Positions 24,841 to 36,390 of a stretch of 64,000 nt of DNA are shown in pieces; positions within the stretch are counted from its first letter, which is position 1, and each line of letters begins with the position of its first letter. This DNA is from Sabellastarte sp. h YS-2021 (taxonomy: Eukaryota; Annelida; Polychaeta; Sabellida; Sabellidae), in assembly GCA_964017235.1 (NCBI GenBank), contig OZ024931.1, forward strand, positions 125,437,530 to 125,501,529. The letters run 5' to 3'. The position numbers and the translations under genes are program-made. Under the pieces are notes generated by a model. It had not been told where the DNA came from. It made no database searches and was given only the letters and a program-made list of their open reading frames with translations.

Positions 24841-25392
24841 CAAGTTTTACATTTATTAGCACATCTAACACATTTATCTTAACTGGGTGACCTAACATTT
24901 CTTTCCTTGTTTCTAAATTTAATTACAGCAGTCGCTAATCTTATTGCTGCCTGCTCAACCTGCCTTTTGGGGCATTTCTGACTCTCTTGTTAAATAATTT
25001 TTATTCATTAAAATTCCTGATATCATGCACTAAATCACTTATAACTTTAACTGTATTGCATTTAGAGTATTTTGTTAAAATATGTTATTCAGCTACTTTT
25101 TCCATAGCTACAACATGGTGATAAAAATGGGAGTCTATCCCAATAGCTAAGTGAGTAATAGCTACTTTTTTAATTTTCAGGCTCTTCCATAATGAGTAAA
25201 TTCAATTGTAACTTGAAAATTATTGCATTTAGAGAAGTTTGTAGTAATAGGTTATTCATCTACTTTTGGGTCAGCAATAATGTAATAAAACTGCAGACCT
25301 ACATCTCATTGCATAGCTGAGTAATAACTACTTTGCGGTTCTCACTGTTGAGTAGTCAGTTATACCTTGAAAACAATTGCTTTTATTATGCT

Positions 25393-25546
25393 ACAATAGC
25401 TTACCATGTGGGACTTAATGCTGTTCTCGGGTTGCCACACCCGCGGCCAACATCTTAGAGAAAAAGACAGTTCTTGTTAGCCACCGGATATGCTGGTAGT
25501 TGTCGTCACGTGATAACTTCTGACCAATCGTCCTACTTTCTCGTTG
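25393..25546. repeat. Element A left inverted terminal repeat
   Basis: The segment from agcttaccatgtgggactta to cctactttctcgttg is the reverse complement of 31,472-31,625. It has the family ITR text also seen at 22,900-23,047 and 55,433-55,581. It holds a tcacgtga palindrome-like core. Confidence 0.88.
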
Positions 25547-25606
25547 AAATTTTCTAAAACCTACCCCTCAGCTGTAAACAGCGGGGAGGCAGGGTGGGAC
25601 TCTTCT

Positions 25607-25710
25607 AAGTCCCACATGGTAAGCTTGTAGCTTATAAAAGCTACATTTAAGTAATTAAAATTTTCAATTTTATTACACTACAATAGCTTACCATGTGGGA
25701 CTTAATGCTG
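25607..25710. repeat. Element A internal complementary region (ICR)
   Basis: The left half (25,607-25,662) is complementary to the family left terminus, ending aagtaattaaaatt. The right half (25,668-25,710) matches the right terminus, starting ttttattacactacaatagc. Together they are the back-to-back junction of the two element ends. In DIRS-1 the ICR is thought to template completion of the circular DNA intermediate. Confidence 0.85.
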
Positions 25711-26068
25711 AATTCAACCGCCCGGTGGCGGGATTACAGCTGAGACTGGAAGATATGTCATTTTTTCTAAGATTTGAATTAATATGTAAAGAATAGTGCC
25801 AGAAATACCAGTCTGAGTCCCATTTACAGTGCCCCGATCCCGAAGACCGGGCCTGTAACGAGCCAAAAACCTAAGTAAAATGAGGAACAGTGCTAAAACT
25901 GTCTAGATGTTAGATTGTAGGACGGAAGTGCAGCAGTGCTCACTTCGAGGTCTAAGGGTCCCTGAGGGGCCTTCACGAGTGACTGACCAACCCAATGGCT
26001 GGACATCTCATAAATTTTTTCCACCTGAATATGAGATTAATGACAACTTAATAAGTCCTTAATACAAA
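25711..26068. other. Element A 3' untranslated region
   Basis: Non-coding DNA between the YR stop and the ICR, shared with element C (55,748-56,130), including aattcaaccgcccggtggcg and ccgaagaccgggcctgtaac. Confidence 0.7.
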
Positions 26069-27280
26069 TTACTTGATAACTAAAAAACAAAATGACCTTA
26101 CCCGTAACATCTTGAAGGTAAAGGAATACCTAGATCCTGGGAGAGACTCCTGAAGACTTGGTTGTAGTGGATGTGCCCCCCCCCCCCCCCATTTTTCTTT
26201 CCGAGGACAACTGGTCTGAGGGGAAGGATCTAGGACTTGTTGTGCCGCCACTACGGGTCCCAGATACATATTGTTGTCGGTGTCTGACCAAGTAAGGTCT
26301 TTCAGGTAAAAATTTGTAAATGTGTTGTGAGCTTTCCAGTGACAGGCTTGCATGATTTGGTCCACCGATACCCCACCGTAAAAGGCCTTAGAGGCCGCAA
26401 AGGCCCGGATGTCATGCGCTTTAACTTGGACCAAGTCCAAGGCTTGTTGGTCTGCTTGTTTGTAACAAAGTAGGATGGTTTGTTTCAACCAGGAAGAGAG
26501 AGTAACGGGACTGATGTCTGAGGTATGTCCTTCTTGAAGGAGATGAAAAGGAGGGATCGAGACCCTCTCAGGTCTTTGGTTCGGTCCAGATAATACCTCA
26601 GGGCCCGTACCGGACACAGGGTCCTGTCTTCTTTAAATTGTCTATCTACAATGGTAGTCAAAGCAGGAATAGTCACCGGAGACACACTTTGAGAACCTTC
26701 TCTTGCTAGTTGGTTTTTGGCTATGAAATCAGAAGAAGGGAACAAGGCGACCTTTTCCCATTGGCCTAGATTAGATACTTTGTTTGCGACCCAGGCATGG
26801 ATTTCGCTGCGGCGTTTGCCGGAGGCCAAGGCTAGCAAGAAAGCAGTTTTGAGGGTAAGATGTTTGAGGTCTGTGTCTTTCATGGGCTCAAATGGTGCTT
26901 TTGTGAGCTCGTTGAGGACAACAGAAAGGTTCCACTTAGGTAAATTTCTGGAACTTTTTGGACGATCCCTGTGAAAACTGGAGAGTAACCTGTGAAGGTC
27001 TGCATTATGTGCAATATGGTGGGCCGTTGGGCCCAAAGTGTAAACGATTGCAGTCCTGTAACCATCAATGGTCGAGGGGCGCCTATTTAGGTCTTGGTAC
27101 AGGTACATGAAAAAATCTGAAATTTGTTTCACAGATGGAGTGGAGAAATCCACCGAATTTTCTCTGCACCATTTTTCAAATAGGGCCCACTTTGACTTGT
27201 AGATGGTCCTTGTTGATGACCGCTGAGGAGCAGCAATACTCTCTGCCACCTCCACAGAGAAGCCTTGTTCTTGGAGTTGT
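26069..27280 (-). pseudogene. Tyrosine recombinase of element A, frameshifted
   Basis: The catalytic pattern of DIRS recombinases is visible. An N-terminal core-binding part (SKWALFEKWC, STIDGYRTAI) is followed by the first arginine in GKRRSEIHAW, HDIR in KAHDIRAFAASKAF, and the tyrosine in HNTFTNFYLKDL. YR catalyses strand exchange that inserts the circular cDNA without an integrase. Compared with element C, one base is missing in the T-run at about 26,527-26,529, so the frame breaks after LLFISFKK, before the HxxR and Tyr motifs, which lie in the next frame (26,617-26,069). The upstream part overlaps pol in another frame. The enzyme would be truncated and inactive. A poly-C run at about 26,177-26,190 near the C-terminus may also vary. 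Confidence 0.9.
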
Positions 27281-27539
27281 CCGCTCCTAGACACCAGGCG
27301 TGGAGGTTCAGCTGTTGTGGGTTGTTGTGGAACACATACTTGTGGGACTGTTTGAGTAGGGTCGTTGACACTGGGAGTTGTAGTGGGATCTCTGTTGAGA
27401 GCTGCACTAGGTCCCAAAACCAGGGCATCCCTGGCCAGCCTGGGGCTATCACGATGATCAGGCAATGACATTGCTTGATCTTTTGGATCACCTTGTGAAG
27501 GAGAGCCGTAGGAGGGTAAGCATAGGCCGTGAGGTTGGT

Positions 27540-29411
27540 CTAGTTTATGTTTAGCGCATCTATGTCCCAAGCCTTTGGGTCTGGGACAGGAGATACGTAC
27601 AGTGGAAGTTTGTGGTTCAGGTGAGTGGCAAATAAGTCTACATGAGGTGTGAACCACTTCTGGCAGATCTGTTTGAACACCTGCGGGTGGAGAGACCCTT
27701 TTGACTGCACTTGGTTGGACCTGGACAGTAGGTCGGCCATCACATTCAGGCACCCTGGAATGTGCCTGGCTTTCAATGTTATGTGGCAGTGATGGCACCA
27801 GGTCATGATCTTCCACAGGAGAGCACACATTTCTGCTGAGTGAGTTCCTCCTTGTTTGTTGATGTAGGCTACCACTGTTGAGTTGTCCGTCGCAACTAAC
27901 ACTGTTTGGTTCTGGCACTGGTCCTTGAAGTCTCGAAGGGCCAGGGAGACCGCCTTCAATTCTAGGACATTTATGTGAAGTCTTTTTTCCCGATCTGACC
28001 ACAGACCCTTTGTAGAATTTTGGTCTAAGTGAGCGCCCCAACCTTCGTTTGAGGCGTCGGTAAAGAGTTGGATACTGTGGTCTTTGGGATGAAGCTCTGC
28101 ACCTTTCATCACGTTTGAGGGATTTTGCCACCAATCTAGGTGGACTGCAATGGCTTCTGTCCAAGGAAGGAGGTTGTCCAGCGACTGAGGATATCTCCAG
28201 TGCTCCTTGAGATGAAACTGAAAGGGCCTCATGTGAAGGCGTCCCTCCGGGACCATTTTCTCCATTGAGGCTAGCAACCCAATTAGCGACATCAAACATC
28301 TTGCAGTCAAAACACGTTTTGACTTGAGGTGTAGGATCAAATCCTGGAGTTTGAGCCATCTCTCTTGAGTGGGTTTTACAAGGGCTGAATCTAGGTGGTA
28401 CTCGTAGCCCACGAACGAAAACACCTGAGTAGGTTTCATTTCTGATTTTTCCTGATTTATTATCCACCCCAAGGACTGGGTTAGGTCTACCACCGCCTGA
28501 GTGTTCACTTGGGCTTCCTCCTGAGACTGGGACCTGATCAGCCAGTCGTCCAGGTATTGGTGAATTCTGAGTCCTCTTGAGAGGGCCATTAGTTTCACTT
28601 CCTTTACAATCATTCTAAAGACCTGGGGGGCTGTGGCTAGTCCGAATGGGAGGGAGGTGAACTGGAACACCTGAGCCTTGTAGCAAAACCTTAGGTATTT
28701 CCTTGAGTTTGGGTGGATGGGGATGTGCAGGTAAGCGTCCGACAGATCTATCGACGTTACCCACTCCCCTAGAATCAGGGAGGTCCTGATGGACTCTGGA
28801 GTTTCCATTTTGAACTTTTCTACGTGTAGAAAAGTGTTGAGCCTGCTTAGGTCTATGACTGGCATCCACCTTTGGTGAGGCTTGGGTACTAGGAACAGGC
28901 GACTGTAAAACCCGAGAGATTTTACATTTTCCACCCTTTCGATTGCGTTCTTTGACAGGAGAGACTGGATACAAGTGGCCAAGTCTTTTTGCTGGGCCTT
29001 GTACTCTGACAGAATCAGAGGAAATCTGACCAAATTTGGCTTTGAAAGGAATGGCAGTACGTAGCCATTGGTGATAATGTTTAACACGTTTTGAGAACAT
29101 TTGTTTGTTAGCCAGTCTCTCCTGAAAGAACGGAGGCGACTGAGTGAGGCTTTGGAGGAGTCATTGGGAAGGGGGGTTTCCACGCCCCCTTCCCCTATTG
29201 TGGGGTCGAAAACAACCCCTGGAGCCTCTGAAGTTCGGTTTTCCCCTTCCTGAGGAAAACGATTGGTTACTGCTTTGAGAGGAGTTGCCCCCATAGGGGC
29301 GTTTCCTGTAGGAGCCTCTTTTCTTGTGAGGACCACGAAAGGGCTTATTCTGGTAGGGTGCGAAACCCTGAGAGTCTTTTGAGGTGCCTTTTTTGAGAAG
29401 GAAGTCTTCAC
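27540..29411 (-). pseudogene. Pol of element A: reverse transcriptase plus RNase H, truncated
   Basis: The 623-codon frame shows the RT conserved blocks: LFLVPKP, motif A SIDLSDAYLHIPI with the metal-binding Asp, LPFGLATAPQVF, and the catalytic YLDDWLI. RNase H follows with FTDASNEGWGAH, a LELKAV glutamate, VATDNSTVVAYI and the last Asp in NVMADLLSR. RT/RNase H copy the RNA into cDNA. The frame ends at TAG (27,540-27,542), where element C has a Trp codon; this removes the C-terminal region containing APGWPGMPWFWDL, which sits where DIRS elements carry a methyltransferase-like domain. The 29,411 start is GTG; the first true in-frame ATG is near NAPMGAT. Pol overlaps the gag 3' end in another frame. 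Confidence 0.9.
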
Positions 29412-31246
29412 CTTCTTTCACAAGTTGAGACTCGAACAAGGATGGGTCCCAAAAGGACGAGTTCCTAAGTTCTTGACGTCTCGTTTCCCCCAACTGTGGA
29501 TGTAAGAGTCATCTCGGCTTCGTGCCTAAACAAGCCGGTATTAGCCATAGAATATAACTCCCTCTGGAGAATATGGGCTAGAGATTTGCTGAGACAGGTG
29601 AGGGCCCTGTGTTGAATAAGAACTGTCTTATTCCAGAAATCCATGTACTCAGCGACTTCCTCATATCCGCGCTTTGCTGCTTTCTCAGGATTGGCACCTT
29701 TCTGAATCTGAGACTTGATCTTGTTGACAGTCGACTTGATGCTATGTTGACACTTCTCCAGGGAAGCATTACAAGAAGAAGTTTTAGCAAAGGCAGCGGT
29801 GAAATTGAGGGTTGAGATATTTTGTCTAGCCTGATGCTCCAGCTCCTTGAGAACTGGCAGGGGGACCTTGGCTATAGGAGCCCCAGAGGGTTTAGGAGTA
29901 ATACAGATCTTGGCGAAGTCTGTATTCAACTCCTGAATTTTGTCCTGAAAACAGGGCTGTCCCACCCTGTACCACTTAGAAGTGGAAGGAGGAGGCTTGA
30001 CATATTTACCCTCAGATAAATTTGACGGCCTTTTTCATCATCCCGACCTAACACTGAAGTTGAAGACCTAGGCATAGACTCCCTGGGGTCAGGGATTGAA
30101 AGAATACGCCTAAAAGTGTCGACTTCTTCAGCGTATTGAGAGGGCATGTCAGACAGAGTTACTTCCCTATAATAAGGGGGGTCTGGATCATGTTGTGGAA
30201 GGTCTTGATCAGAAACAGCCCCTGAGGGCTGAGCCCTAGAGGGCTTAGAAGATCTGTGTCTGGCTACAGGGGACTGATCCTCCCCTGAAGAAGATGACAC
30301 ATATCTGGACCTTGACTTGTGTTTACTCTTATCAGAGTGCTTTTTAGGTCTGGTAGAAGGGATCCGAGGTTCATCGGATTCCTCATTTAGTTGGTCCGAG
30401 GCAGATCCCAGATCAACTTGCTGCCTACTACGAGAGTGGCTATGCTTTTTGTGAGAGTACGAGACCTCTTTCAGAGGTAGTTCAGAAGGATCAACGTACT
30501 GGTCCGAGGTATCTGGCTGGTTAAGTACTAGACGAGGAGGGAGTGCTGGACCGTAGTCCACATCCATAGCCTCGGTATGAATATTAGAACTAGATCTCAG
30601 AGGGGGTAGGTCCAGATTTACAGCATTATTACTGGATATACCAGGTTTGGAAGCAAGAAACGAGGTCTGATCCACCTCCGTTTGCGTTTTTGTAGTCAAC
30701 TCCTCTCGAAGCGACTGAAAAGCTTCCAACATGGATGCCTGAAAGGAACCCATTTGTTGCTGTAAATGGATATTTAAGGAATCACCCAGGGATTTTTCAA
30801 TATTTGTTTGAATTTTTTGTTGTAAAGCTGTACCTGGGGTGGGTGGGACAGACTTGGCTGGTGTTTTGAGAGATAAAGAACTGAAGGCAAGTGGCTGAGG
30901 ACGGGGGGGGGGAGGTGAAAAGATTGTCAGCAGCACTCTCTAGGTCTGCATTTGAGCTAGTGAAGGAATCCCCGCCGCCTTCGCCCAAAAGATCGAGTTC
31001 ATTATCTTTGCAACTAGCTTCCGCCTTTTGTTTTTTAAGGTAACGTTTCCTGTTTTGAATTTTCTTCAACTGTTCATCTGTGAAAGATGTACAGATATGA
31101 CAGGGAGTTTCGAAGGTGACACAGGGGTCATCACCCTTGCCAGCCTCCCTACAGGTAGGGCAATAGTTGTGTAGGTCGAAACTAAAACAAAAATGGCGGC
31201 ATTTCTGAGCTCTCGGTTTGTCTTTATTCATTTGGTGGAGAGACAT
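29161..31246 (-). pseudogene. Gag-like protein of element A, multiply frameshifted
   Basis: The ATG at 31,244-31,246 opens a frame starting MSLHQMNKD, followed by a Cys/His module (CRHFCFSFDLHNYCPTCREA, then CVTF and CHICTSF, then DEQLKKIQNRKRYLKK). The middle is Ser/Arg-rich and acidic; the tail is basic and RG-rich (GPHKKRGSY... RGRGNPPSQ), as expected for a nucleic-acid-binding Gag. Frame breaks occur at the G-run near 30,905, at a deletion of about 94 bp near 30,022 (present in element C at 63,749-63,842), and near 29,505. The stop is TGA followed by CTC at 29,161-29,163. The same frame then continues open toward YR. Confidence 0.85.
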
Positions 31247-31471
31247 TTTAAACGCAATAAAAGACGTACAATATAAATTGCCTGTACCGAGGAAAACCCA
31301 AAACACGCGAAAGCAAGAAAATACTTATCCTGTGAAAATAAGAATTTTACAGAATGATCTATGTTATATAATAAAAGATATATCCAAAAAAGAACCTCTA
31401 ACAATAAGTAAAGGCTGAGAAATAAATGAAAATGTCTGTATATTTACAAACTGCTACCAGTCAATCGTGGC

Positions 31472-31637
31472 CAACGAGAAAGTAGGACGATTGGTCAGAA
31501 GTTATCACGTGACGACAACTACCAGCATATCCGGTGGCTAACAAGAACTGTCTTTTTCTCTAAGATGTTGGCCGCGGGTGTGGCAACCCGAGAACAGCAT
31601 TAAGTCCCACATGGTAAGCTATTGTAGCATAATAAAA
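31472..31637. repeat. Element A right (5') inverted terminal repeat and terminus
   Basis: caacgagaaagtaggacg to taagctattgtag, then cataataaaa at the tip. The tip matches the right half of the ICR (ttttattacactac on the other strand) apart from one base, so this is the genuine right end. It would contain the 5' promoter of the element. Confidence 0.85.
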
Positions 31638-33604
31638 GCAATTGTTTTCAAGGTATAACTGACTACTCAACAGTGAGAACCGCAAAGTAGTTATTACTCA
31701 GCTATGCAATGAGATGTAGGTCTGCAGTTTTATTACATTATTGCTGACCCAAAAGTAGATGAATAACCTATTACTACAAACTTCTCTAAATGCAATAATT
31801 TTCAAGTTACAATTGAATTTACTCATTATGGAAGAGCCTGAAAATTAAAAAAGTAGCTATTACTCACTTAGCTATTGGGATAGACTCCCATTTTTATCAC
31901 CATGTTGTAGCTATGGAAAAAGTAGCTGAATAACATATTTTAACAAAATACTCTAAATGCAATACAGTTAAAGTTATAAGTGATTTAGTGCATGATATCA
32001 GGAATTTTAATGAATAAAAATTATTTAACAAGAGAGTCAAATGCCCCAAAAGGCAGGTTGAGCAGGCAGCAATAAGATTAGCGACTGCTGTAATTAAATT
32101 TAGAAACAAGGAAAGAAATGTTAGGTCACCCAGTTAAGATAAATGTGTTAGATGTGCTAATAAATGTAAAACTTGTAATCTAGGTTACATAATTGTATCT
32201 ATGCTATAAACAGACAAACAAATGGATGGAATTACACCAATTTTGAAAGCAACTTAGCTATGATGGTGATCTATCTCCCTGCCAAGTTTGAATTCGTTTG
32301 GACAAAGCGTTTTCGAGTTAAGAGTCCGGAAATGGAAATGTTGATGGGCAGACAAAGAGACGGAATTACACCAATTTCAAAAGCAAATTAGCTATGATGG
32401 TTATCTATCTCCCTGTCAAGTTTGAAAAAGTGTTTTTGAGTTAAAGTCCAGAAACGAAAATGTTGACAGACAGACAAATGGACAAAAACAGACAAACGAA
32501 CACACAGAATTACACCAATTTCGAAAGGAACCTAGATATGATGGTGATCTATCTCCCTGTCAAGGTTGAATTCGATTGGACAAAGCGTTTCGAGTTAGAG
32601 TCCAGAAACGAAAATGTGGACAGATGGACAGACGGATGTCAGACACATCAATCTAATGGGCGGGTTGGTTACATGCAACCTGCCTAAAAATTCATAAAAA
32701 ATCATGAAGAAAGATTCACACCTGATTCTCACACAAGAGAATCTACTAGAGGCCTAGTACATATATGCAAGATAAGAGAGAAATCCCTGAAATAGTCAAT
32801 GAGAAAATTGTGATAAAGCATTGAATCCTGAGTGAAGGTGCTTCTACAAATGGGGCCATATTCTTGAAAGGTCTTAGCCAAATCTTAGACTTATATTGAC
32901 TGTATGCAATAGTTACGTCTAAGATTTGGCTGTGACCTTTCAGTAATATGGCCCTGTGTAACTGTTTTAAAAATGGAGAGATATTCAGCAGGAAGCCAGT
33001 GTAAACTTTGCAGGATGGGCATCACATGCACATACCTATTACTGTTAGTAACCACTCTCACAAGATTATCATGATAGGAACTGTCAAACCTTCCTTAAGT
33101 CCCTCAGATGAACTAGAGCATCGCTCGCAAAAAAAAAGATAATGTTTTTGCATAGCAAAAACAAAGCGTCCCGAAAAGGATATAAAGGTGAGTGCTAAAG
33201 TATTAAGAAAATGCTTTGTTTCTAGCCTTATACTGTTGTGGCAACCAAAGTCAGCGCAGTCTGCTCTATCTAGCACGGTTTTCAAGATGTAAGCATTTTT
33301 GTGTTTTGCAAAAAATTCGAAAATTCAAAATGTCCGCTATATTTGGCGAGACAAAAATATTTTGAAAATTGGCATGGCTACTCTGCAGAGATACCCAGCA
33401 GGTCAAAAATTTTGTTGAGTTCGCTCCATCTAGCACGGTTTTCGAGATATAAGCATTTTTGTGTTTTGCAAAAACTTTGAAAATTCAAAATGGCCACCAT
33501 TTTTGGGGAGACAAAAATTTTTGACAAGACCACTGCCGCGGTGTGTATCTCCCGCCGAGCATTAAAGGAGAAGAAATAGCTTTTCCGAGATATTCACAAT
33601 TGTT
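31638..33604. repeat. Right flank of element A, the other arm of the large inverted repeat
   Basis: Complementary to 23,163-25,380. Contains the diverged 134-type repeat (31,640-32,000), the three-unit repeat with hairpin (32,180-32,690), the foldback element (32,852-32,954) and two 169-type satellite units (33,250-33,530). No host gene recognised. Confidence 0.85.
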
Positions 33605-34560
33605 CATTTTCGTGTGTGAAAGGTCTTCCAAAAGTAGGTGAATGAGTTATTTGAGAAAAATTGGCTATCTGCAATACTATTAATAGATAATTCACATTTA
33701 CTCATTTTGAGTAGGTGAGTAATTACCTATGGGTCTGAAACTTCACCAAGTGAAAGCTCTCCCAAAAGTAGGTGAATTATTTATTTGAGAAAAATTGGCT
33801 ATCTGCAATACTTTTAGAGATAATTCGCATTTACTCATTTTGAGTAGGTGAGTAATTAGGTATGGGTCTGGAACTTCACCATGTGAAAGCTCTTCCAAAA
33901 GTAGGTGAATGAGTTATTTGAGAAAAATTGGCTATCAGCAATACTTTTAAGAGATAATTCGCATTTACTCATTTTGAGTAGGTGAGTAATTATCTATGGG
34001 TCTGAAACTTCACCATGTGAAAGCTCTCCCAAAAGTACATGAATGAGTTATTTGATAAAAATTGGGTATCCGCAATAGTTTTTGAGATAATTAGCATTTA
34101 CTCATTTTGAGTAGGTGAGTAATTAGCTACGGGTCTGAAACTTCACCAAGTGAAAGCTCTCCCAAAAGTAGGTGAATGAGTTATTCGAGAAAAATTGGCT
34201 ATCTGCAATACTTTTAGAGGTAATTCGCATTTACTCATTTTGAGTAGTTGAGTAATTAGCTATGGGTCTGAAACTTCACCATGTGAAAGCTCTTCCAACA
34301 GTAGATGAATGAGTTATTTGAGAAAAATTGGCTATCGGCAATACTTTTAAGAGATAATTCGCATTTACTCATTTTGAGTAGGCGAGTAATTATCTACGGG
34401 TCTTAAACTTCACCATGTGAAAGCTCTCCCAAAAGTAGATGAATGAGTTATTTGATAAAAATTGGGTATCCGCAAGAGTTTTAGAGATAATTAGCATTTA
34501 CTCATTTTGAGTAGGTGAATAATTAGCTACTGGTCTGAAACTTCACCGAGTGAAAGCTCT
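33605..34560. repeat. 134-bp tandem array (about seven units)
   Basis: Units as in 1-456. The duplicate array at 40,184-41,259 has one unit more, which accounts for the 134-bp change in offset between the copies. Confidence 0.9.
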
Positions 34561-35516
34561 TTGGGATAGCTGCTCTGCAGAGATACCCTGAAGATCAAAA
34601 TTTTTGTCGAAATCGCTCTATGTAGCACGGTTTTCGAGATATTAGCATTTTTGTGTTTTGCAATTTTTGCGCAAAAATTCGAAAATTGCCGCCATTTTTG
34701 GCAAGACAAAATTATTTTGAAAATTGGCATAGCTACTCTGCAGAGATACCCTGTGGGTCAAAAATTTCGTCGAAATCGCTCTATCTAGCACGGTTTTCGA
34801 GATATAAGCATTTTTATGTTTTGCTATTTTGCGAAAAATGCAAAAATTCAAAATGGCCGCCATTTTTTGCGAGAAATTTTTTTTTTGAAAATTGGCATGG
34901 CTGCTCTTTAGATACCCTGTGGGTCAAAAATTTCGTCGAAATCGCTCTATCTAGTACGGTTTTCGAGATATAAGCATTTTTATGTTTTGCAATTTTTGCG
35001 AAAAATTCGAAAATTCAAAATGGCCGCCATTTTTGGCGAGACAAAAATTTTTTGAAAATTGAGATAACTACTCTGCAGAGATACCCTGTGGGTCAAAAAT
35101 TTCGTCAAAATCGCTCTATCTAGCACGGTTTTCGAGATATAAGCATTTTTCTGTTTTCCTTATTTGGAAAATTCATAATGATTAATTAATCATTAATTAC
35201 TCAGCCATTTCTTAACCAATCAATGCCAAAATCTAATGATTTCCAGATTTTAATAGAATGAATGTATTTGCCAAGTTTCAGGTGAATTGATAAAATTCCT
35301 TTCAAGTTATCATCCGGACAAGCTTCCCCATCGAAAAAAGACATTTTTGGTCATGTGACCTCTCTGATTGGTTGAAATGTCACTGCAGCATATTCAAAAA
35401 AATTCCCCAAGGCTACTGCCTAAACCTGCCAAATTTGAAAAGAATCCGCCTAACGGTTACAGAGTTATAAGGAAAACAAAATGCGGAGCCGGCGGAGCCT
35501 GAAGGTCTCCCATACA
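34561..35516. repeat. 169-bp satellite units followed by the conserved 3' module
   Basis: About 3.5 units of the 169-bp repeat (34,561-35,155), then the module found at 1,286-1,635, ending ggtctcccatacaca. The three copies of this composite start and stop at the same points, supporting one mobile unit. Confidence 0.8.
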
Positions 35517-35521
35517 CAAAC

Positions 35522-35543
35522 AAGCGTCCCTTGCAGGACGCTT
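35522..35543. repeat. Terminal hairpin following the satellite composite
   Basis: Stem aagcgtccc (35,522-35,530) with aggacgctt (35,535-35,543), loop ttgc. Followed by AATAAAC. In copy 2 (42,220-42,241) the single mismatched pair is restored (gggacgctt). Confidence 0.7.
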
Positions 35544-35556
35544 AATAAACCACGAT

Positions 35557-35795
35557 CTACAGACAGATTAAAACATGACCTGTGACTGCAAAATCTGATT
35601 TAAACAGAACACCCAAATTACTTATGACAATAGTAGGACTGATTGGATTGTCAAGTATACTGACTGGGAAATATGCATTAAGACTGTCACGCTGGCACTC
35701 TGAATCCCATAGAATAAGTTCTGTCTTTTCACAGTTAAGCTTGAGCTTACTGAAAGACATCCATTCTGAACATCATCAAGGCACTCCTTTAATTT
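35557..35795 (-). pseudogene. LINE reverse transcriptase remnant
   Basis: The minus-strand frame begins WMSFSKLKLNCEKTELIL and continues to VISNLGVLFKSDFAV. This is the post-YADD region of non-LTR reverse transcriptases (WMxxNKLKLNxxKTE, then NLGVxxDxxF). A frameshift separates it from KLKECLDDVQ just upstream, which fits the same family. The duplicate is at 42,255-42,490. No catalytic core is present. Confidence 0.65.
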
Positions 35796-35899
35796 TGTAT
35801 GTGTACAGGTAGCATTTTTTTGCGTAAGGTAAATCTAATGTCAAAGGTCGTTTGCGAAAAAAAATGGAAATTAATGTGTTTTTTTTTGTTTTCTGATCA

Positions 35900-36167
35900 C
35901 CCGTGGTTGAAACAAAGGTCAAATCAAGGTCACACCATGACATTGTATACCCAAATCTCTAAGTAATGTCCACACTAAATATCAACCTTTTACACCTTAC
36001 AGATTTCGTGATATAATCAGGATAAGATTTTAATGGTATAAGTCACTAAAGCAAGCTCGAAGGTCAAATCAAGGTAATACCATGACGTTGCACACCTACA
36101 TTCCCTAACCAATGGCCCCACAAAGTATTAAATTCCTACATTTCACAGTTTCTGGGATATAGTCCAA
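35900..36167. repeat. ~155-bp repeat with AAGGTCA motifs
   Basis: Units carry gaaggtcaaatcaaggt, accatgac and tttcacagtttctgggatat phrases. The array continues after the MITE at 49,785-50,100 in the duplicated copy. Confidence 0.6.
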
Positions 36168-36390
36168 GGTCTGTATTCACAAAGATTCTTAGAATTTTTC
36201 TTAGAATTACACTTAAGTCTAAGAAAAATTCTATGCTAAGAATTTTCTTATTCTTAGAATGAAATCCTATTCACAAAACAATTCTTAGCTAAGAATAATT
36301 CTAAGAATAGAAGTAAAAAGAAATGTGTGTACAGGTTAGACTAAGTGTAATTCAAAGAAAAATTCTAAGAATCTTTGTGAATACATGCCC
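36168..36390. mobile_element. ~223-bp foldback MITE (ends GGTCTGTATTCACAAAG)
   Basis: The left end ggtctgtattcacaaagatt and right end aatctttgtgaatacatgcc are inverted. The interior consists of ttcttagaa / ttctaagaa repeats in both orientations, giving long self-complementarity. The copy at 49,310-49,532 is followed by a related piece to 49,782 ending tttgtgaatacaggccct, so the original element may be a compound of about 470 bp truncated here by the duplication breakpoint. Confidence 0.7.

Larger units (their letters stand above)
23163..25546. repeat. Left arm of a 2.4-kb inverted repeat (inverted copy of element A's right flank)
   Basis: From 25,546 leftward the sequence is the reverse complement of 31,472 rightward, at very high identity, to about 23,163. 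It contains, inverted, the DIRS right terminus and ITR (25,381-25,546), a diverged 134-type repeat (25,060-25,375), a three-unit dispersed repeat (24,330-24,840), a foldback element (24,062-24,163), two 169-bp satellite units (23,480-23,760) and two 134-bp units (23,163-23,400). Paired small frames at 23,731-23,958 and 33,058-33,285 differ at a single residue. Confidence 0.9.
25381..31637 (-). mobile_element. DIRS-type tyrosine-recombinase retrotransposon, element A (decayed)
   Basis: About 6.26 kb, transcribed on the minus strand (5' end at 31,637). It contains gag (31,246-29,161), pol with RT and RNase H (29,411-27,540) and a tyrosine recombinase (about 27,280-26,069). It is flanked by ITRs at 31,472-31,625 and 25,393-25,546, with the internal complementary region at 25,607-25,710. 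This is the DIRS-1 plan: no long direct LTRs and no integrase. Gag, pol and YR all carry inactivating changes. Unusually, both outer ends are of the right-terminus type (ttttatt...ctacaatagctt at 25,381 and its complement at 31,637); the expected left terminus (aattttaattacttaaatg) is missing. Confidence 0.92.

Noticed and set aside
26179..26195. Homopolymer-associated frameshifts as sequencing errors
   Set aside because: Some lesions (A-run at 56,343, G-run at 30,905) could be read errors, but A and C also have clear deletions and nonsense codons, so both are called decayed. Raw reads would be needed for the individual runs.
25381..31637. LTR retrotransposon or retrovirus-like provirus
   Set aside because: There are inverted rather than direct terminal repeats, no protease or integrase, and a tyrosine recombinase; this is the DIRS plan.
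32460..32687. 75-codon frame rich in Asp, Arg, Gln and Asn, present in three copies
   Set aside because: It is a translation of the dispersed three-unit repeat; copies are by descent of the whole segment, not coding conservation.
33605..34560. Regular direct repeats that could suggest a CRISPR array
   Set aside because: Units are contiguous 134-bp satellites with no unique spacers, no cas genes, and the DNA is eukaryotic.
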